64,000 nt of DNA from Streptomyces sp. SID12501 (GTDB lineage: Bacteria; Actinomycetota; Actinomycetes; Streptomycetales; Streptomycetaceae), in assembly GCF_010550245.1 (NCBI RefSeq), contig NZ_JAAGLU010000001.1, forward strand, positions 124,001 through 188,000, written 5' to 3'. Positions 42,694-51,400 of this stretch are shown here, piece after piece. The translations under genes were made by a program, and so were the position numbers. The notes below the pieces were generated by a model that saw nothing but the letters and a program-made list of their open reading frames with translations, did not search any database and was not told the origin of the DNA. How positions within the stretch are numbered: position 1 is the stretch's first letter; the number at the start of each line of letters is the position of its first letter.

Positions 42694-43503
42694 CTACGCC
42701 TTGTACGCGACCCCTCCGTACACGTCCGTCGGCTCCGGCGAGGTGCCGGGCTCCGGGCGCCACAGAGGGCAGGAGACGATGCCGGGCTCCACCGGTTCCA
42801 GGCCCTCGTACAGAGCGGAGAGCTTGTCGGGGCTGCGCAGCACGTACGGGATCGCGCCCGTGTCGTCGTACCCCTCCTGAGCGCGCTTGAGCTCCTCGTC
42901 GGTGTCCGTGCTGTCGTAGTGCACGAAATAGCTGCCCGCGGGCAGGGCCGCCTGGAGGCGGCGCGTGATCGACTTGGCCTCCTCCCAGTCGTGGATGTGG
43001 CCGAGGATGCCCATCAGCATCAGCGCCACCGGCTTGTCGAGGTCCAGGAACCGGCGCGCCGTCTCGATGATCTTCTCGGGTTCCCGCAGATCCGCGTCCA
43101 CGTAGTCCGTGGTGCCCTCGGGGGTGCTGGTGAGCAGGGCCTGGGCGTGCCGCAGGACGAGCGGGTCGTTGTCGACGTAGACGATGCGCGACTCGGGGGC
43201 CACCTTCTGGGCGACCTGGTGCGTGTTGTCGTACGTCGGCAGGCCGGTACCGATGTCGAGGAACTGGCGGACACCGCGCTCGCGGGCCACGAAGGTGACG
43301 GCGCGGATGAGATAGGTGCGCGAGGCCCGCGCCATCGTCTCGATGTTGGGGGCGATCTCGCGGTACTCGTCGCCCGCCGCGCGGTCGACCTCGTAGTTGT
43401 CCTTGCCGCCCATCCAGTAGTTCCAGATGCGGGCGGAGTGCGGCACCGTCGTGTCGATCTTGGACAGTGCTTCCTGGTCGGGGGTGGACCGGCCGTCTGT
43501 CAT
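42694..43503 (-). CDS. SAM-dependent methyltransferase-like protein (DUF574)
   Basis: A 269-residue protein of the actinobacterial DUF574 family (SAM-dependent methyltransferase fold). It has the family opening HSARIWNYWMGGKDNYEVDRAAGDEYRE, the SAM-site FLDIGTGLPTYDNTHQVAQ and acidic loop VYVDNDPLVLRHAQALL, then LMLMGILGHIHD. The methyl acceptor is not known for the family. A close paralogue is at 56486. It is followed at 24 bases by the hydrolase gene. Confidence 0.83.
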   Translation of the reverse strand: MTDGRSTPDQEALSKIDTTVPHSARIWNYWMGGKDNYEVDRAAGDEYREIAPNIETMARASRTYLIRAVTFVARERGVRQFLDIGTGLPTYDNTHQVAQKVAPESRIVYVDNDPLVLRHAQALLTSTPEGTTDYVDADLREPEKIIETARRFLDLDKPVALMLMGILGHIHDWEEAKSITRRLQAALPAGSYFVHYDSTDTDEELKRAQEGYDDTGAIPYVLRSPDKLSALYEGLEPVEPGIVSCPLWRPEPGTSPEPTDVYGGVAYKA

Positions 43504-43736
43504 CGGCGTTCTCCTGACTTGCCTCGCGCGGACTTCGCCAACCTATCGGCAACTGCCGTTTCGCATGCCGGAGTTGGGACTGACGGGGCGTGGGCGCACG
43601 CATGCGGCGAGTCCGGTCGGTGGCGACGTCGGTCATGGCGTAGGTGACGTTCACGGTTCCGCGACCGCGTCGGCGAAGTCGAGCGCCGCGCCCGCCGGAG
43701 GCGTACGGCGATCGGCCGCGGTCGGCGATCGGGCTG

Positions 43737-43982
43737 TCAGGCGATCAGGAAGTCGGCCTGGCCGGACTTGGCGCCCTCCAGGAACGCCACCATCTCGTCC
43801 CGGGAGTAGACCAGCGCGGGCCCGTCCGGGTCCTTGGACTGCCGGAACGCGACACTGCCGTCGGGCAGTCGCTTGGTCTCGACGCAGCTTCCGCCGTTGG
43901 TGCCGCTCCAGGGCTTGTGCCAGCCCTCGGAGCCGAGTTCGGACGCGGGTATGCCGCTGTGGATGGGGCCGTCGGTTGCCAT
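43737..43982 (-). CDS. DUF397 protein
   Basis: An 81-residue DUF397 protein: WHKPWSGTNGGSCVETKRL, VAFRQSKDPDGPALVYSRDEMVAFLEGAKSG is the signature of the family. Such proteins are encoded directly after an XRE/DUF5753 regulator (3 bases here) and are reported to act with it in a toxin-antitoxin-like or developmental switch pair (Scr2-type). The start at 43982 is an ATG. Confidence 0.85.
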   Translation of the reverse strand: MATDGPIHSGIPASELGSEGWHKPWSGTNGGSCVETKRLPDGSVAFRQSKDPDGPALVYSRDEMVAFLEGAKSGQADFLIA

Positions 43983-43985
43983 GGT

Positions 43986-44852
43986 TCACAACTCCTTACG
44001 CAGTGCTGCCAGGATCTCCCTGGTCCGGGCGACCGGCTCCGCCTGAACGGACATCCGGTCCAGTACCTCCAGGTACGTCACGACGTCGGCGGGCTGGTCG
44101 AAGTACTGCGCGCCGGCGAGGCTCTCCGTGTAGACGACGTCGGGCAGTTCGGAGAAGCCGAAGCGGAAGTAGTGGAAGGGACCGAAGGCTCCCGGGTGCG
44201 GACCCGCGGCGAACCGCATGATCTGGAGCCGGACCTTCGGGTACTCCAACACCTCGCTGAGGTGGTCGATCTGAGCCCGCATCACCTCGGCCCCGCCCAC
44301 GGGCCTGCGCAGCACGGTCTCGTCCAGTACGGCCCAGACGGCGGGCGCCTCGGGCTTGTCGAGCAGGTCCTGGCGCCTCAGCCGCAGGGCGACCCGGCGC
44401 CGGATGTCCTCGGTGCTCTCGTTGGGGAAGCCGATGCGCAGCAGCGCGACGGCGTACTCCTCGGTCTGCAACAGGCCGGGGACGTAGTGGGGTTCGTAGA
44501 GCCGGATGACGCTGGCTTCGCTCTCCAGGCTCACATAGGCGCTGAACCAGTCCGGCAGCACATCGCGGTACGAGTACCACCAGCCCGGCTGGTTGGCCTC
44601 CCTGGCGAGGTGAACGAAGTCCTCGATCTCCTTGGCCAGGACCCCGTAGGTGCGCAGCAACTCCTTCACGTAGGGGATGCGGAGGCCGACCTCGGCCTTC
44701 TCCATCCGGCGGACCGTCAGCGGCGTGACCTCGATCGCCCGTGCGGCGTCCTCGAACGACACCCCGGCCCGCTCCCGCAGCTGCCTCAGGCGCTTGCCGA
44801 GGACCATCCGAAGGACGGTGGGGGCACTTCCGCCTGAGCGGTTGTCGCTCAC
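43986..44852 (-). CDS. XRE-family regulator with DUF5753 (Scr1-like)
   Basis: A 288-residue regulator: helix-turn-helix at residues ~15-70 (LGKRLRQLRERAGVSFEDAARAIEVTPLTVRRMEKAEVGLR), then the DUF5753 domain (EPHYVPGLLQTEEYAVALLR, LDETVLRRPVGGAEVMRAQIDHL, VVYTESLAGAQYFD). Streptomyces carry many such genes, each with a DUF397 partner, as here. The GTG at 44852 is preceded by GGAGGTCCCAC. A 27-bp imperfect palindrome ~75 bases upstream may be its own operator. An ATP-binding anti-sigma-type gene often lies beyond it; none is intact here. Confidence 0.87.
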   Translation of the reverse strand: MSDNRSGGSAPTVLRMVLGKRLRQLRERAGVSFEDAARAIEVTPLTVRRMEKAEVGLRIPYVKELLRTYGVLAKEIEDFVHLAREANQPGWWYSYRDVLPDWFSAYVSLESEASVIRLYEPHYVPGLLQTEEYAVALLRIGFPNESTEDIRRRVALRLRRQDLLDKPEAPAVWAVLDETVLRRPVGGAEVMRAQIDHLSEVLEYPKVRLQIMRFAAGPHPGAFGPFHYFRFGFSELPDVVYTESLAGAQYFDQPADVVTYLEVLDRMSVQAEPVARTREILAALRKEL

Positions 44853-44925
44853 GTGGGACCTCCGGAGACCGCCGTCACAGCGGGCAGTGTGCCACGTCTT
44901 CGGTTGACACCGACAGGCCTTCGCG

Positions 44926-44952
44926 CTTCATTCTGAAATTATCAGAACGAAG
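44926..44952. promoter_or_regulatory. 27-bp imperfect palindrome upstream of XRE gene
   Basis: Arms CTTCATTCTGA and TCAGAACGAAG (one mismatch) flank AATTA. It is unusually A/T-rich for this genome and stands between the XRE gene and a TTGACA at 44904. It is a candidate autoregulatory operator. Apart from this, 44853-45138 holds no gene I can support. Confidence 0.5.
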
Positions 44953-45138
44953 GTTGCGAGCTGTGCCTGTCAGTCACCATAGTGAACGAGGGACCTGCCG
45001 CACACCGCGCGGTGCGTCACCCCACGCCGACGTGATGCGAGACCTGGATGGCCGCCGTGACGAACGGACAACCGAGAAGCCCCGGCAGGGGTGCGGGCGG
45101 TGCGAACAAGGCGCCGGCGTCAGGCCGTCAGCCGTTGC

Positions 45139-45342
45139 GTGCCGGTGACGGCCCATCGGCGACAGCACCGCATCGAGGAGGCGCTCGGCACGGAGGCGCT
45201 CGACGCGCTGAGCGGTGTCCACAGCGAACGCTCGATCCAGGCTCTGCGGGACTTCCACGGACGGCTCGCCCCGCACCGCCGGGAGCCGAGCGTGCAGGAG
45301 TTCGAACGCGGGGCGCGACCGGTGCCGGGAGCGGTGGCGTAA
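45139..45342 (+). CDS. Small hypothetical protein
   Basis: A 67-codon frame beginning GTG at 45139 (VPVTAHRRQHRIEEALGT) with normal G/C third positions and a helical middle, ERSIQALRDFHGRLAPHRRE. No ribosome site is clear and no family is recognised. It could be a fragment of a decayed gene in the XRE locus. Confidence 0.35.
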   Translation: MPVTAHRRQHRIEEALGTEALDALSGVHSERSIQALRDFHGRLAPHRREPSVQEFERGARPVPGAVA

Positions 45343-45457
45343 CCGGCGCAGGCGCCACTGCGCGTATGCAACCGGACAACCCCCGCACTCCCTGTCCCGG
45401 CAGGCCCCCGGTGCTGTTGCCTTCGACAACGGCACCGGCGCAACGGAAGGAGCCCTG

Positions 45458-45508
45458 ATGGCGGCATCCACGGCACTCATGGCACCCACGGCGTCCCCGC
45501 CTTCGTAA
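45458..45508 (+). CDS. 16-codon micro-ORF with strong ribosome site
   Basis: AAGGAG five bases before the ATG at 45458 opens a 16-codon frame (MAASTALMAPTASPPS) ending TAA at 45508, just ahead of the DUF6624 gene. It may be a leader peptide or the stub of a broken gene. Confidence 0.25.
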   Translation: MAASTALMAPTASPPS

Positions 45509-45542
45509 GGGCGTGAAGGTCATCGGGGGGCTGGAGAACGGT

Positions 45543-46133
45543 ATGAGGAGTGCACCGCCCATGCAGACCGCACGAGGCTCGGCAGCCGAGCCGAAACAGG
45601 CGGTCCTGGCCGCCGAACTGGTGCGCCGGGCCGAGGAGGACCAGCGGCTGACCAGGCTGGCCCGCGAGAAGCCGACCGCGCTGAACCGGCATTTCGTCAC
45701 CCGGTGCCGTGGCGCCAACGCCGACGCCCTGAGGTCGGTCGTGGCCCGGCGCGGCTGGCCGGAGGCCGGTCAGGTCGGAGAGCCCGCCTCGACGGCGGCC
45801 CTGATGATCCTGCTGCACACCGCCGACCTCGGGTTCCAGCTCACCTGTCGCGATCTGATCGCGGAAGCCGTGGCGGACGGCGGCTGTCCGGCCGTGCACC
45901 ACGCCTACATCGCCGACCACTGCGCGGTCGAGCTGAGCCAGCCGCAGTTCTACGGCACCCGTATCAACGCGGACACCCTCTGCCCGTACCCGATCCGCCA
46001 CCCCGAGACGGTCGAGGAACGCCGTGAGGACGTGGGTCTGGCCCCGCTGGCGGAACATCTGCCCGCGTTGCGGCATGTCGTGAGCGGAATACCCGACAGC
46101 GGGTGTCCGGTATCAGCGACACCCTGGGCGTGA
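45543..46133 (+). CDS. DUF6624 protein
   Basis: A 196-residue cytoplasmic protein of the DUF6624 type: an N-terminal helical stretch (LAAELVRRAEEDQRLTRLAR), then NADALRSVVARRGWPEAGQVGEPAS, LMILLHTADLGFQLTCRDLIAEAV, IADHCAVELSQPQFYGTRI and HPETVEERREDVGLAPLAEHL. Function is unknown; the family is common in actinobacteria and other phyla. The ATG at 45543 has GGAG upstream; GTG 45513 is an in-frame alternative. Confidence 0.7.
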   Translation: MRSAPPMQTARGSAAEPKQAVLAAELVRRAEEDQRLTRLAREKPTALNRHFVTRCRGANADALRSVVARRGWPEAGQVGEPASTAALMILLHTADLGFQLTCRDLIAEAVADGGCPAVHHAYIADHCAVELSQPQFYGTRINADTLCPYPIRHPETVEERREDVGLAPLAEHLPALRHVVSGIPDSGCPVSATPWA

Positions 46134-46191
46134 CAACGGTTCCCGAGCCGGGCCGGCCTGGATCGCGCTCACGCACGGAGGAGACACGGGC

Positions 46192-47157
46192 ATGGCGAGG
46201 ACGACGGACAGCCCCCTGGACGGGCAGCAGCCGGAAGGGGCCCAGGGCGGGAAACTGGCGGGCAAGGTCGCCCTGGTCGCCGGGGCGACCCGCGGTGCCG
46301 GACGCGGTATCGCGGTGGAACTCGGGGCCGCCGGCGCCACCGTCTACGTGACCGGCCGCAGCACCCGGCAGCAGCGCTCCGAGTACGACCGGCCGGAGAC
46401 CATCGAGGACACCGCCGACCTGGTCACCGCGGCGGGCGGCCACGGTATCGCCGTACCCACCGATCATCTCGACCCGATGCGGGTGAAGGCGCTGGTGGAC
46501 CGGGTCGCCGAGGAACACGGCCGCCTCGACGTCCTGGTCAACGACGTCTGGGGCGGCGAGCACCTCTTCGAGTGGGAGAGCCCGGTGTGGGAGCACGACC
46601 TCGACAACGGTCTGCGGCTGCTGCGGCTGGCCGTCGAGACCCACGCGATCACCAGCCACCACGCCCTGCCCCTGCTGCTGCGCAACCCCGGTGGCCTGGT
46701 CGTCGAGATGACCGACGGCACCGCCGACTACAACCGGGACAACTACCGGCTCTCCTTCTTCTACGACCTCGCGAAGTCGTCCGTCCTGCGCATGGGCTTC
46801 GCGCTGGGCCAAGAACTCGGCCCGCGCGGCGCCACCGCCGTGGCGCTGACGCCTGGCTGGCTGCGCTCCGAGATGATGCTCGACAACTTCGGTGTCCGCG
46901 AGGAGAACTGGCGGGACGCCCTGGAACGCTTCCCGCACTTCGCCATCTCGGAGACCCCGCGCTACGTGGGCCGCGCCGTGACGGCCCTGGCGGCCGACCC
47001 CGACGTGGCCCGCATGAACGGAGGGTCCTTCTCCAGCGGCGGACTCGCCCAGGTCTACGGCTTCACCGACCTCGACGGCAGCCGTCCGGACGCCTGGCGC
47101 TACATGGTCGAGGTCCAGGACGCGGGGAAACCGGCGGACGCGGCCGGATACCGCTAG
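46192..47157 (+). CDS. SDR family oxidoreductase
   Basis: A 321-residue short-chain dehydrogenase/reductase. After a 20-residue lead, GKVALVAGATRGAGRGIAVELG is the NAD(P) glycine motif; VTGRSTRQQRSEY follows strand 2 and fits NADP; DVLVNDVWGG stands in place of NNAG; and FYDLAKSSVLRMGFA is the YxxxK active site. TPGWLRSEMM and the long C-terminus are usual for the unclassified SDRs of this size. The substrate is unknown. The start at 46192 has GGAGGAGA about ten bases upstream. Confidence 0.82.
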   Translation: MARTTDSPLDGQQPEGAQGGKLAGKVALVAGATRGAGRGIAVELGAAGATVYVTGRSTRQQRSEYDRPETIEDTADLVTAAGGHGIAVPTDHLDPMRVKALVDRVAEEHGRLDVLVNDVWGGEHLFEWESPVWEHDLDNGLRLLRLAVETHAITSHHALPLLLRNPGGLVVEMTDGTADYNRDNYRLSFFYDLAKSSVLRMGFALGQELGPRGATAVALTPGWLRSEMMLDNFGVREENWRDALERFPHFAISETPRYVGRAVTALAADPDVARMNGGSFSSGGLAQVYGFTDLDGSRPDAWRYMVEVQDAGKPADAAGYR

Positions 47158-47197
47158 CGATTCAGGGCCTTGCGGACAGCAGCTACAGGCGCCCGCG

Positions 47198-47758
47198 TCA
47201 GCCGCGGTTGCCGGGTTCGCCGGTGCCCCCGGGTACCGGCAGGACCGGCCAACGGCCGGAGTGGCCCGGCGGCAGGGCCAGATCCTCGCGTACGGCCGCG
47301 TAGTAGCCCTCACGTCCGGACCGCCGACGTGCCGGCAGCGCCTGCCAGGCCCGTGGGTTCTCGGTCCGCTCGCGCAGGAACGCCTCCATGTCCAGCAGCG
47401 TGGCGACCCACTCCCGGGCCTTCGACAGCGCCTCGGGGTCGCCCAGCAGAAGCAGGGCTTCCCGGTACGGGTCCTGGGCGACGGTGGCCTCGGCGATGAG
47501 CGGCGCCGCCTCCTCGGGTGCCAGCGGATGCGGATGCGGGTCGTTGCCGAGACTCGCCGAGACCCGGTACGTCAGCGTGACCGACTTCTTGAGCACCCGC
47601 GCGTAGTCCGTGTACACCGCGAGCCGCCGCTCCTCCCAACGCGCCTCCCGTTCACGCCGGAAGCGGACGCGCTCCCCTCGTGCGACGGCCCAGTAGGAGC
47701 CGAGGGCGCCGATGACGACACCTGTGAGAGCGGGGAGTTGCTGAATGAACGCGGACAT
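47198..47758 (-). CDS. Membrane-anchored hypothetical protein
   Basis: A 186-residue protein with one N-terminal membrane helix (LPALTGVVIGALGSYWAVA) followed by a basic, helical cytoplasmic part: VRFRREREARWEERRLAVYTDYARVLKKSVTL suggests a coiled coil. EWVATLLDMEAFLRE follows. Similar short proteins are common in Streptomyces and have no assigned role. The ATG at 47758 puts the helix at the N-terminus; a longer frame to 47881 is disfavoured. It stands alone between convergent genes. Confidence 0.6.
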   Translation of the reverse strand: MSAFIQQLPALTGVVIGALGSYWAVARGERVRFRREREARWEERRLAVYTDYARVLKKSVTLTYRVSASLGNDPHPHPLAPEEAAPLIAEATVAQDPYREALLLLGDPEALSKAREWVATLLDMEAFLRERTENPRAWQALPARRRSGREGYYAAVREDLALPPGHSGRWPVLPVPGGTGEPGNRG

Positions 47759-47992
47759 GTGCGCACGTTGTCCGCCCAGTTGATCGCCGGGACAGTACGG
47801 TCGGACCATGACACCGACACGGCGCTTCGACGGGCCGGAGACGGGAACGGTGACGACGTGGGCCGGCAACGGGAATGTCACCGTTTCGTCCCGGCTCGGG
47901 CGCTCCTACAACCGATCACCCGAAACGTCGGTCTAGCAAGCAGAGAACGTTCATGACAACCCGCACGCAGCACGTAGGAGAGAGGCACCGAC

Positions 47993-48688
47993 ATGGGGGA
48001 CGTACGCAGACGAGGGGCCGTCGCGCTCGGGATCGCGGGGCTGGTGGCGCCGCTCACGATCGTGCTCGGTACCGCTCCGGCGCAGGCCGCGAGCTGTACG
48101 ACGCAGACCGGCCCGTACCAGAAGAAGGTGGAGAAGTTCCTCGGGCGGCCCGTCGACGGGGTGCAGTCCACCGGTGACTGCAAGGCCATCCAGGGCTTCC
48201 AGAAGAAGCACGGCATCACCCCCAGTGCGGGCTACGCGGGTTCCGTCACCTGGGGCGTGATGGACCTGATGCAGAAGCAGAAGGCCGTCGGGAACAAGCC
48301 CAACGCGGAAGGCAAGTGCCCCACCAACAAGGGCCGTATAGCCTGCGTCAACCTCACGCTCCAGCTGAGCTGGATCCAGGACGGCAGCCGTCTCGTCTAC
48401 GGCCCGGTGCCGGTCCGCACCGGCCGCGACGGCTTCGAGACCCGCACCGGACTGAAGCAGATCTACTGGCGGGACATCGACCACGTCTCGAACATCTACA
48501 ACGTCCCGATGCCGTACAGCCAGTTCTTCGACGGCGGGCAGGCCTTCCACTCGGTCGGCCTCAGCATGTGGAACCCGCCGGGCTCGCACGGCTGCGTCAA
48601 CATGACGAAGACGACCGCCAAGAAGTACTGGTCGCTGCTGAAGAACGGCGACGACGTCTTCGTGTACGGGCGCAAGCCGGGCACCTGA
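47993..48688 (+). CDS. Secreted L,D-transpeptidase (YkuD) with peptidoglycan-binding domain
   Basis: A 231-residue exported cell-wall enzyme. The signal peptide ends near AQA-AS. A peptidoglycan-binding-1-like domain follows (KVEKFLGRPVDGVQSTGDCKAIQGFQKKHG), then a YkuD domain whose catalytic motif is SHGCVNM, with Cys201 as nucleophile and the preceding His. Such enzymes make 3-3 peptidoglycan cross-links. GGAGAG lies upstream of the ATG at 47993. The two cysteine pairs in the N-terminal half may form disulfides. Confidence 0.85.
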   Translation: MGDVRRRGAVALGIAGLVAPLTIVLGTAPAQAASCTTQTGPYQKKVEKFLGRPVDGVQSTGDCKAIQGFQKKHGITPSAGYAGSVTWGVMDLMQKQKAVGNKPNAEGKCPTNKGRIACVNLTLQLSWIQDGSRLVYGPVPVRTGRDGFETRTGLKQIYWRDIDHVSNIYNVPMPYSQFFDGGQAFHSVGLSMWNPPGSHGCVNMTKTTAKKYWSLLKNGDDVFVYGRKPGT

Positions 48689-48738
48689 GGCACCCGGCCG
48701 TCCCTCTTCTCGGGCCCTGGGGTCTTATGTCCCGGGCC

Positions 48739-49941
48739 TCACGCCTCGGGCGCGTCCCCGAAGTCCGGGATGGGCAGCCTTGCCCCGCCCTGCCGCGCCG
48801 AGTCGTGCGCCACGATGCCCGGCAGGGTGTAGCGGGCGGCCACCCACGCGTTCACCGACGGCAGGGTGCGGGTGTTCACCGCGGTCACGAAGTCGTCCAC
48901 CAGGAAGTGGTGGCTGCCCTCGTGGCCGTTGTGCAACTCGTCGAACTCCCTCGGCAGACGCGAGCGGTCGTGCACCGGAGCCGAACCGGACGTGAACGCG
49001 GCCCGCAGGTCCGGCGCGATGTGCTGGAGTGACGGATCGTCAGGAGCCATGGTGGGCTTGGGTTCCAGCAGCTCGCTGATGTCCGTGACCCCCTTCTTGT
49101 CCTGCCACACCGCGACCGTGGCGAGCTGCTCCATGCTCGCGTCCGTACCGAAGAACCGGAACCGCGACTCCCGGATCTGCGAGGGGTAGCCGACCCGCCG
49201 GAACTCGTTCGTACGGAACGAACCGCCGCCCGCGACCTCGAACAGCGCGCTCGCGTTGGAGTAGTCGTTGCCGAACTGGCTGACCTCCTTGTCGAACACG
49301 CCGTCGCCGCGCTCGTCGCGCACCCCGATCGCCGACACGCTCACCGCGTGCGTCTGCCAGGCGCCGAGCACCCCGCCCACCGAGTGCGTCGGGTACAGGA
49401 GCGGGGGATAGCTGGCGGTCGCCTTCCAGTTCTCGCCGCCGCTGTACTGGTAGGCCTCGTAGAACCCGAGGTCCATGTCGTGGACGTAGTCGCCCTCGGC
49501 GTAGAAGATCCTGCCGAAGGCGCCCTCGGCGATCTGGTTGCGGGCGTGGACGGTCGCCGGGTTGTACTGACTCGTCTCACCCATCATGTAGGTGAGCCCG
49601 GTGGCCCGTACGGCGTCGATGATCGCGCCGATCTCCTCCGCCGTGACCGCCATCGGCACCGCCGAGTACACGTGCTTGCCGGCGCCGAGGCCCTGGAGGA
49701 CCAGCGGGCCGTGCGTCCAGCGCTGGGTGAAGATCGCCACCGCGTCGACCGCGGGCGATTCCAGCATCGCCTCGTACGAGGGGAACGTGCCCGACAGGCC
49801 TTCCGCTGCGGCCAGTTGCTCCGCGCGCTCCGGCAGGAGGTCGGTCACATACACCTCGCCGACGCCCGGATGGGCGAGGAACAGCTTGGCGAACTGGCCG
49901 GAGAACTGCCCGGCGCCCACGATGCCGAGGGAGAACGTCAT
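48739..49941 (-). CDS. Gfo/Idh/MocA family oxidoreductase
   Basis: A 400-residue NAD(P)-dependent sugar dehydrogenase. The N-terminal Rossmann domain reads LGIVGAGQFSGQFAKLFLAHP, the family AIFTQRWTHGPLVLQGLGAGKHVYSAVPMAVT replaces the EKP motif, and SQYNPATVHARNQIAEGAFGRI follows. The C-terminal domain holds LLYPTHSVGGVLGAW, the usual active-site His region. It is last in the ABC-importer operon, so it probably starts breakdown of the imported sugar or inositol-like compound. Confidence 0.82.
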   Translation of the reverse strand: MTFSLGIVGAGQFSGQFAKLFLAHPGVGEVYVTDLLPERAEQLAAAEGLSGTFPSYEAMLESPAVDAVAIFTQRWTHGPLVLQGLGAGKHVYSAVPMAVTAEEIGAIIDAVRATGLTYMMGETSQYNPATVHARNQIAEGAFGRIFYAEGDYVHDMDLGFYEAYQYSGGENWKATASYPPLLYPTHSVGGVLGAWQTHAVSVSAIGVRDERGDGVFDKEVSQFGNDYSNASALFEVAGGGSFRTNEFRRVGYPSQIRESRFRFFGTDASMEQLATVAVWQDKKGVTDISELLEPKPTMAPDDPSLQHIAPDLRAAFTSGSAPVHDRSRLPREFDELHNGHEGSHHFLVDDFVTAVNTRTLPSVNAWVAARYTLPGIVAHDSARQGGARLPIPDFGDAPEA

Positions 49942-49997
49942 GTTGTGCGTGCCCTTCTTCTGTTTCCTTGGTTGTCCGACCGGTGTCTCGGGTGTCG

Positions 49998-51353
49998 TCA
50001 CTGGTCGAGGATCAGGTTGATCTGGCTGTTGGTCCGGTCGAGGCTGGTCACGGACCTGCCGTTGCCGAAGATGTCCTGCATGGCCGGGTGCATCAACGCG
50101 TACACGTCCGCCGCGTAGTTGGTGATCGGGTAGGAGAAGGTGGCGAACTCCTTCCCGCCCGCCTTCTCGTCGGCGACCGGCGTGGTGAACGCCGAGACGT
50201 CGATGCCCTTCTTCTTGTACGCGGCCACAGCTGCCTTCGTGCCGTCGGGCGTGGCCGGGAAGACGATCCCGTAACTCCCGACCTTCTGCTGGCACTCGGC
50301 CGACGCCAGATACGCGACCCACTTCTTGGCGCCCGCCATGTTGTGGGCGTCCTTGGTGATGGAGTCGGCGAGGCCGTTCATCATCGTCGCCCGCTTGCCC
50401 GTCGGGCCGGCCGGAGTGACGGCGGTGGCCATGTCCAGGTCCTTGAAGCCGGCGTACGACGAGATCATCCAGGCGCCGTCGAACGCCGCTGCCGCCTTGC
50501 CCGACGAGATCTGGGTGTTGGCCTGGTTGGACTGGGAGTTGTAGTCCGTGAAGGGGACCATGTAGCCCTTCTTCGCCAGACCGAAGTACCACTTGATCAC
50601 CGACTGGAAGGTGCCGCTGTCGTACTGGTACTCGGTGCCCCAGCGCTTCTCGTTCGTGTAGGTCCAGCCCGCCGAGGCGGCGAAGGTGCTCCACTGGGTC
50701 TGGCCGTCGCCGTCACCGCCGCCGTTGGTGGCCAGGCCGTACACCTTCACGTTGTTCTTGTCGAAGCCGGCCTCGTCACCCCGCTTGCCGTTCTTGTCGA
50801 CGGTCAGGTGCGCGATCGCCTTCTCGAAGGTGCCGCCGTCCCTCGGGTTCCAGGAGAGACCGTTCAGCTGTGCGGCCGTGAGACCGGCGGCCGTCGTCAG
50901 TTTCCGGTTGTAGAAGAGGGCGACGGTGTCCCAGTCCTTCGGGGCGCCGTAGCGATGGCCGTCCTGGCCCATCCAGTTGGCGGCGAGGCCGGGCTGGTAG
51001 GTGGAGTCGTCGATGCCGAGGTCGTCGAGCGGTGCGAGGACCTTCAGGTCGGCGAACTGGCCGAACTTCTGGATGTGGTCGGTGAACACGTCCGGCTGGG
51101 TGCCCGCGATGAAGCTCGCGGTGAGCTTGGTCCAGTAGTCGTCCCAGCCCAACTGCGTGATCTTCACCGTCAGGCCGGGGTTCTCCTGCTCGAAGCCCTT
51201 CGCGCAGGCCTCGTAGGCGGGTTGCTGGTTGGCGTCCCACAGCCAGTACGTCACCGTGTCCGACGACGAGCCGGCCGCTCCGCCCTGCGCGCAACCGGTC
51301 ACGAGGGACAGTGCCAGGGCTCCGGTCAGTGCCACGACCGTACGAATTCGCAT
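49998..51353 (-). CDS. Sugar-binding lipoprotein of ABC importer
   Basis: A 451-residue extracellular solute-binding protein family 1 member. The lipobox is LSLVTGC, so Cys is lipidated after signal cleavage. The mature part has VTYWLWDANQQPAYEACAKGFEQENPGLTVKITQLGW and late IFGNGRSV typical of carbohydrate-binding components. The ATG at 51353 has GAGAGGACGG upstream. It belongs with the two permeases and the dehydrogenase. The ligand is unknown. Confidence 0.87.
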   Translation of the reverse strand: MRIRTVVALTGALALSLVTGCAQGGAAGSSSDTVTYWLWDANQQPAYEACAKGFEQENPGLTVKITQLGWDDYWTKLTASFIAGTQPDVFTDHIQKFGQFADLKVLAPLDDLGIDDSTYQPGLAANWMGQDGHRYGAPKDWDTVALFYNRKLTTAAGLTAAQLNGLSWNPRDGGTFEKAIAHLTVDKNGKRGDEAGFDKNNVKVYGLATNGGGDGDGQTQWSTFAASAGWTYTNEKRWGTEYQYDSGTFQSVIKWYFGLAKKGYMVPFTDYNSQSNQANTQISSGKAAAAFDGAWMISSYAGFKDLDMATAVTPAGPTGKRATMMNGLADSITKDAHNMAGAKKWVAYLASAECQQKVGSYGIVFPATPDGTKAAVAAYKKKGIDVSAFTTPVADEKAGGKEFATFSYPITNYAADVYALMHPAMQDIFGNGRSVTSLDRTNSQINLILDQ

Positions 51354-51400
51354 GTCCGTCCTCTCGGTCGATCGATTGATCAGGTGGTCGGTCGGCGCGG

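Noticed and set aside
43644..44837. Plus-strand frame opposite the XRE and DUF397 genes
   Set aside because: Composition is that of an antisense shadow; the XRE and DUF397 proteins on the other strand have full family motifs.
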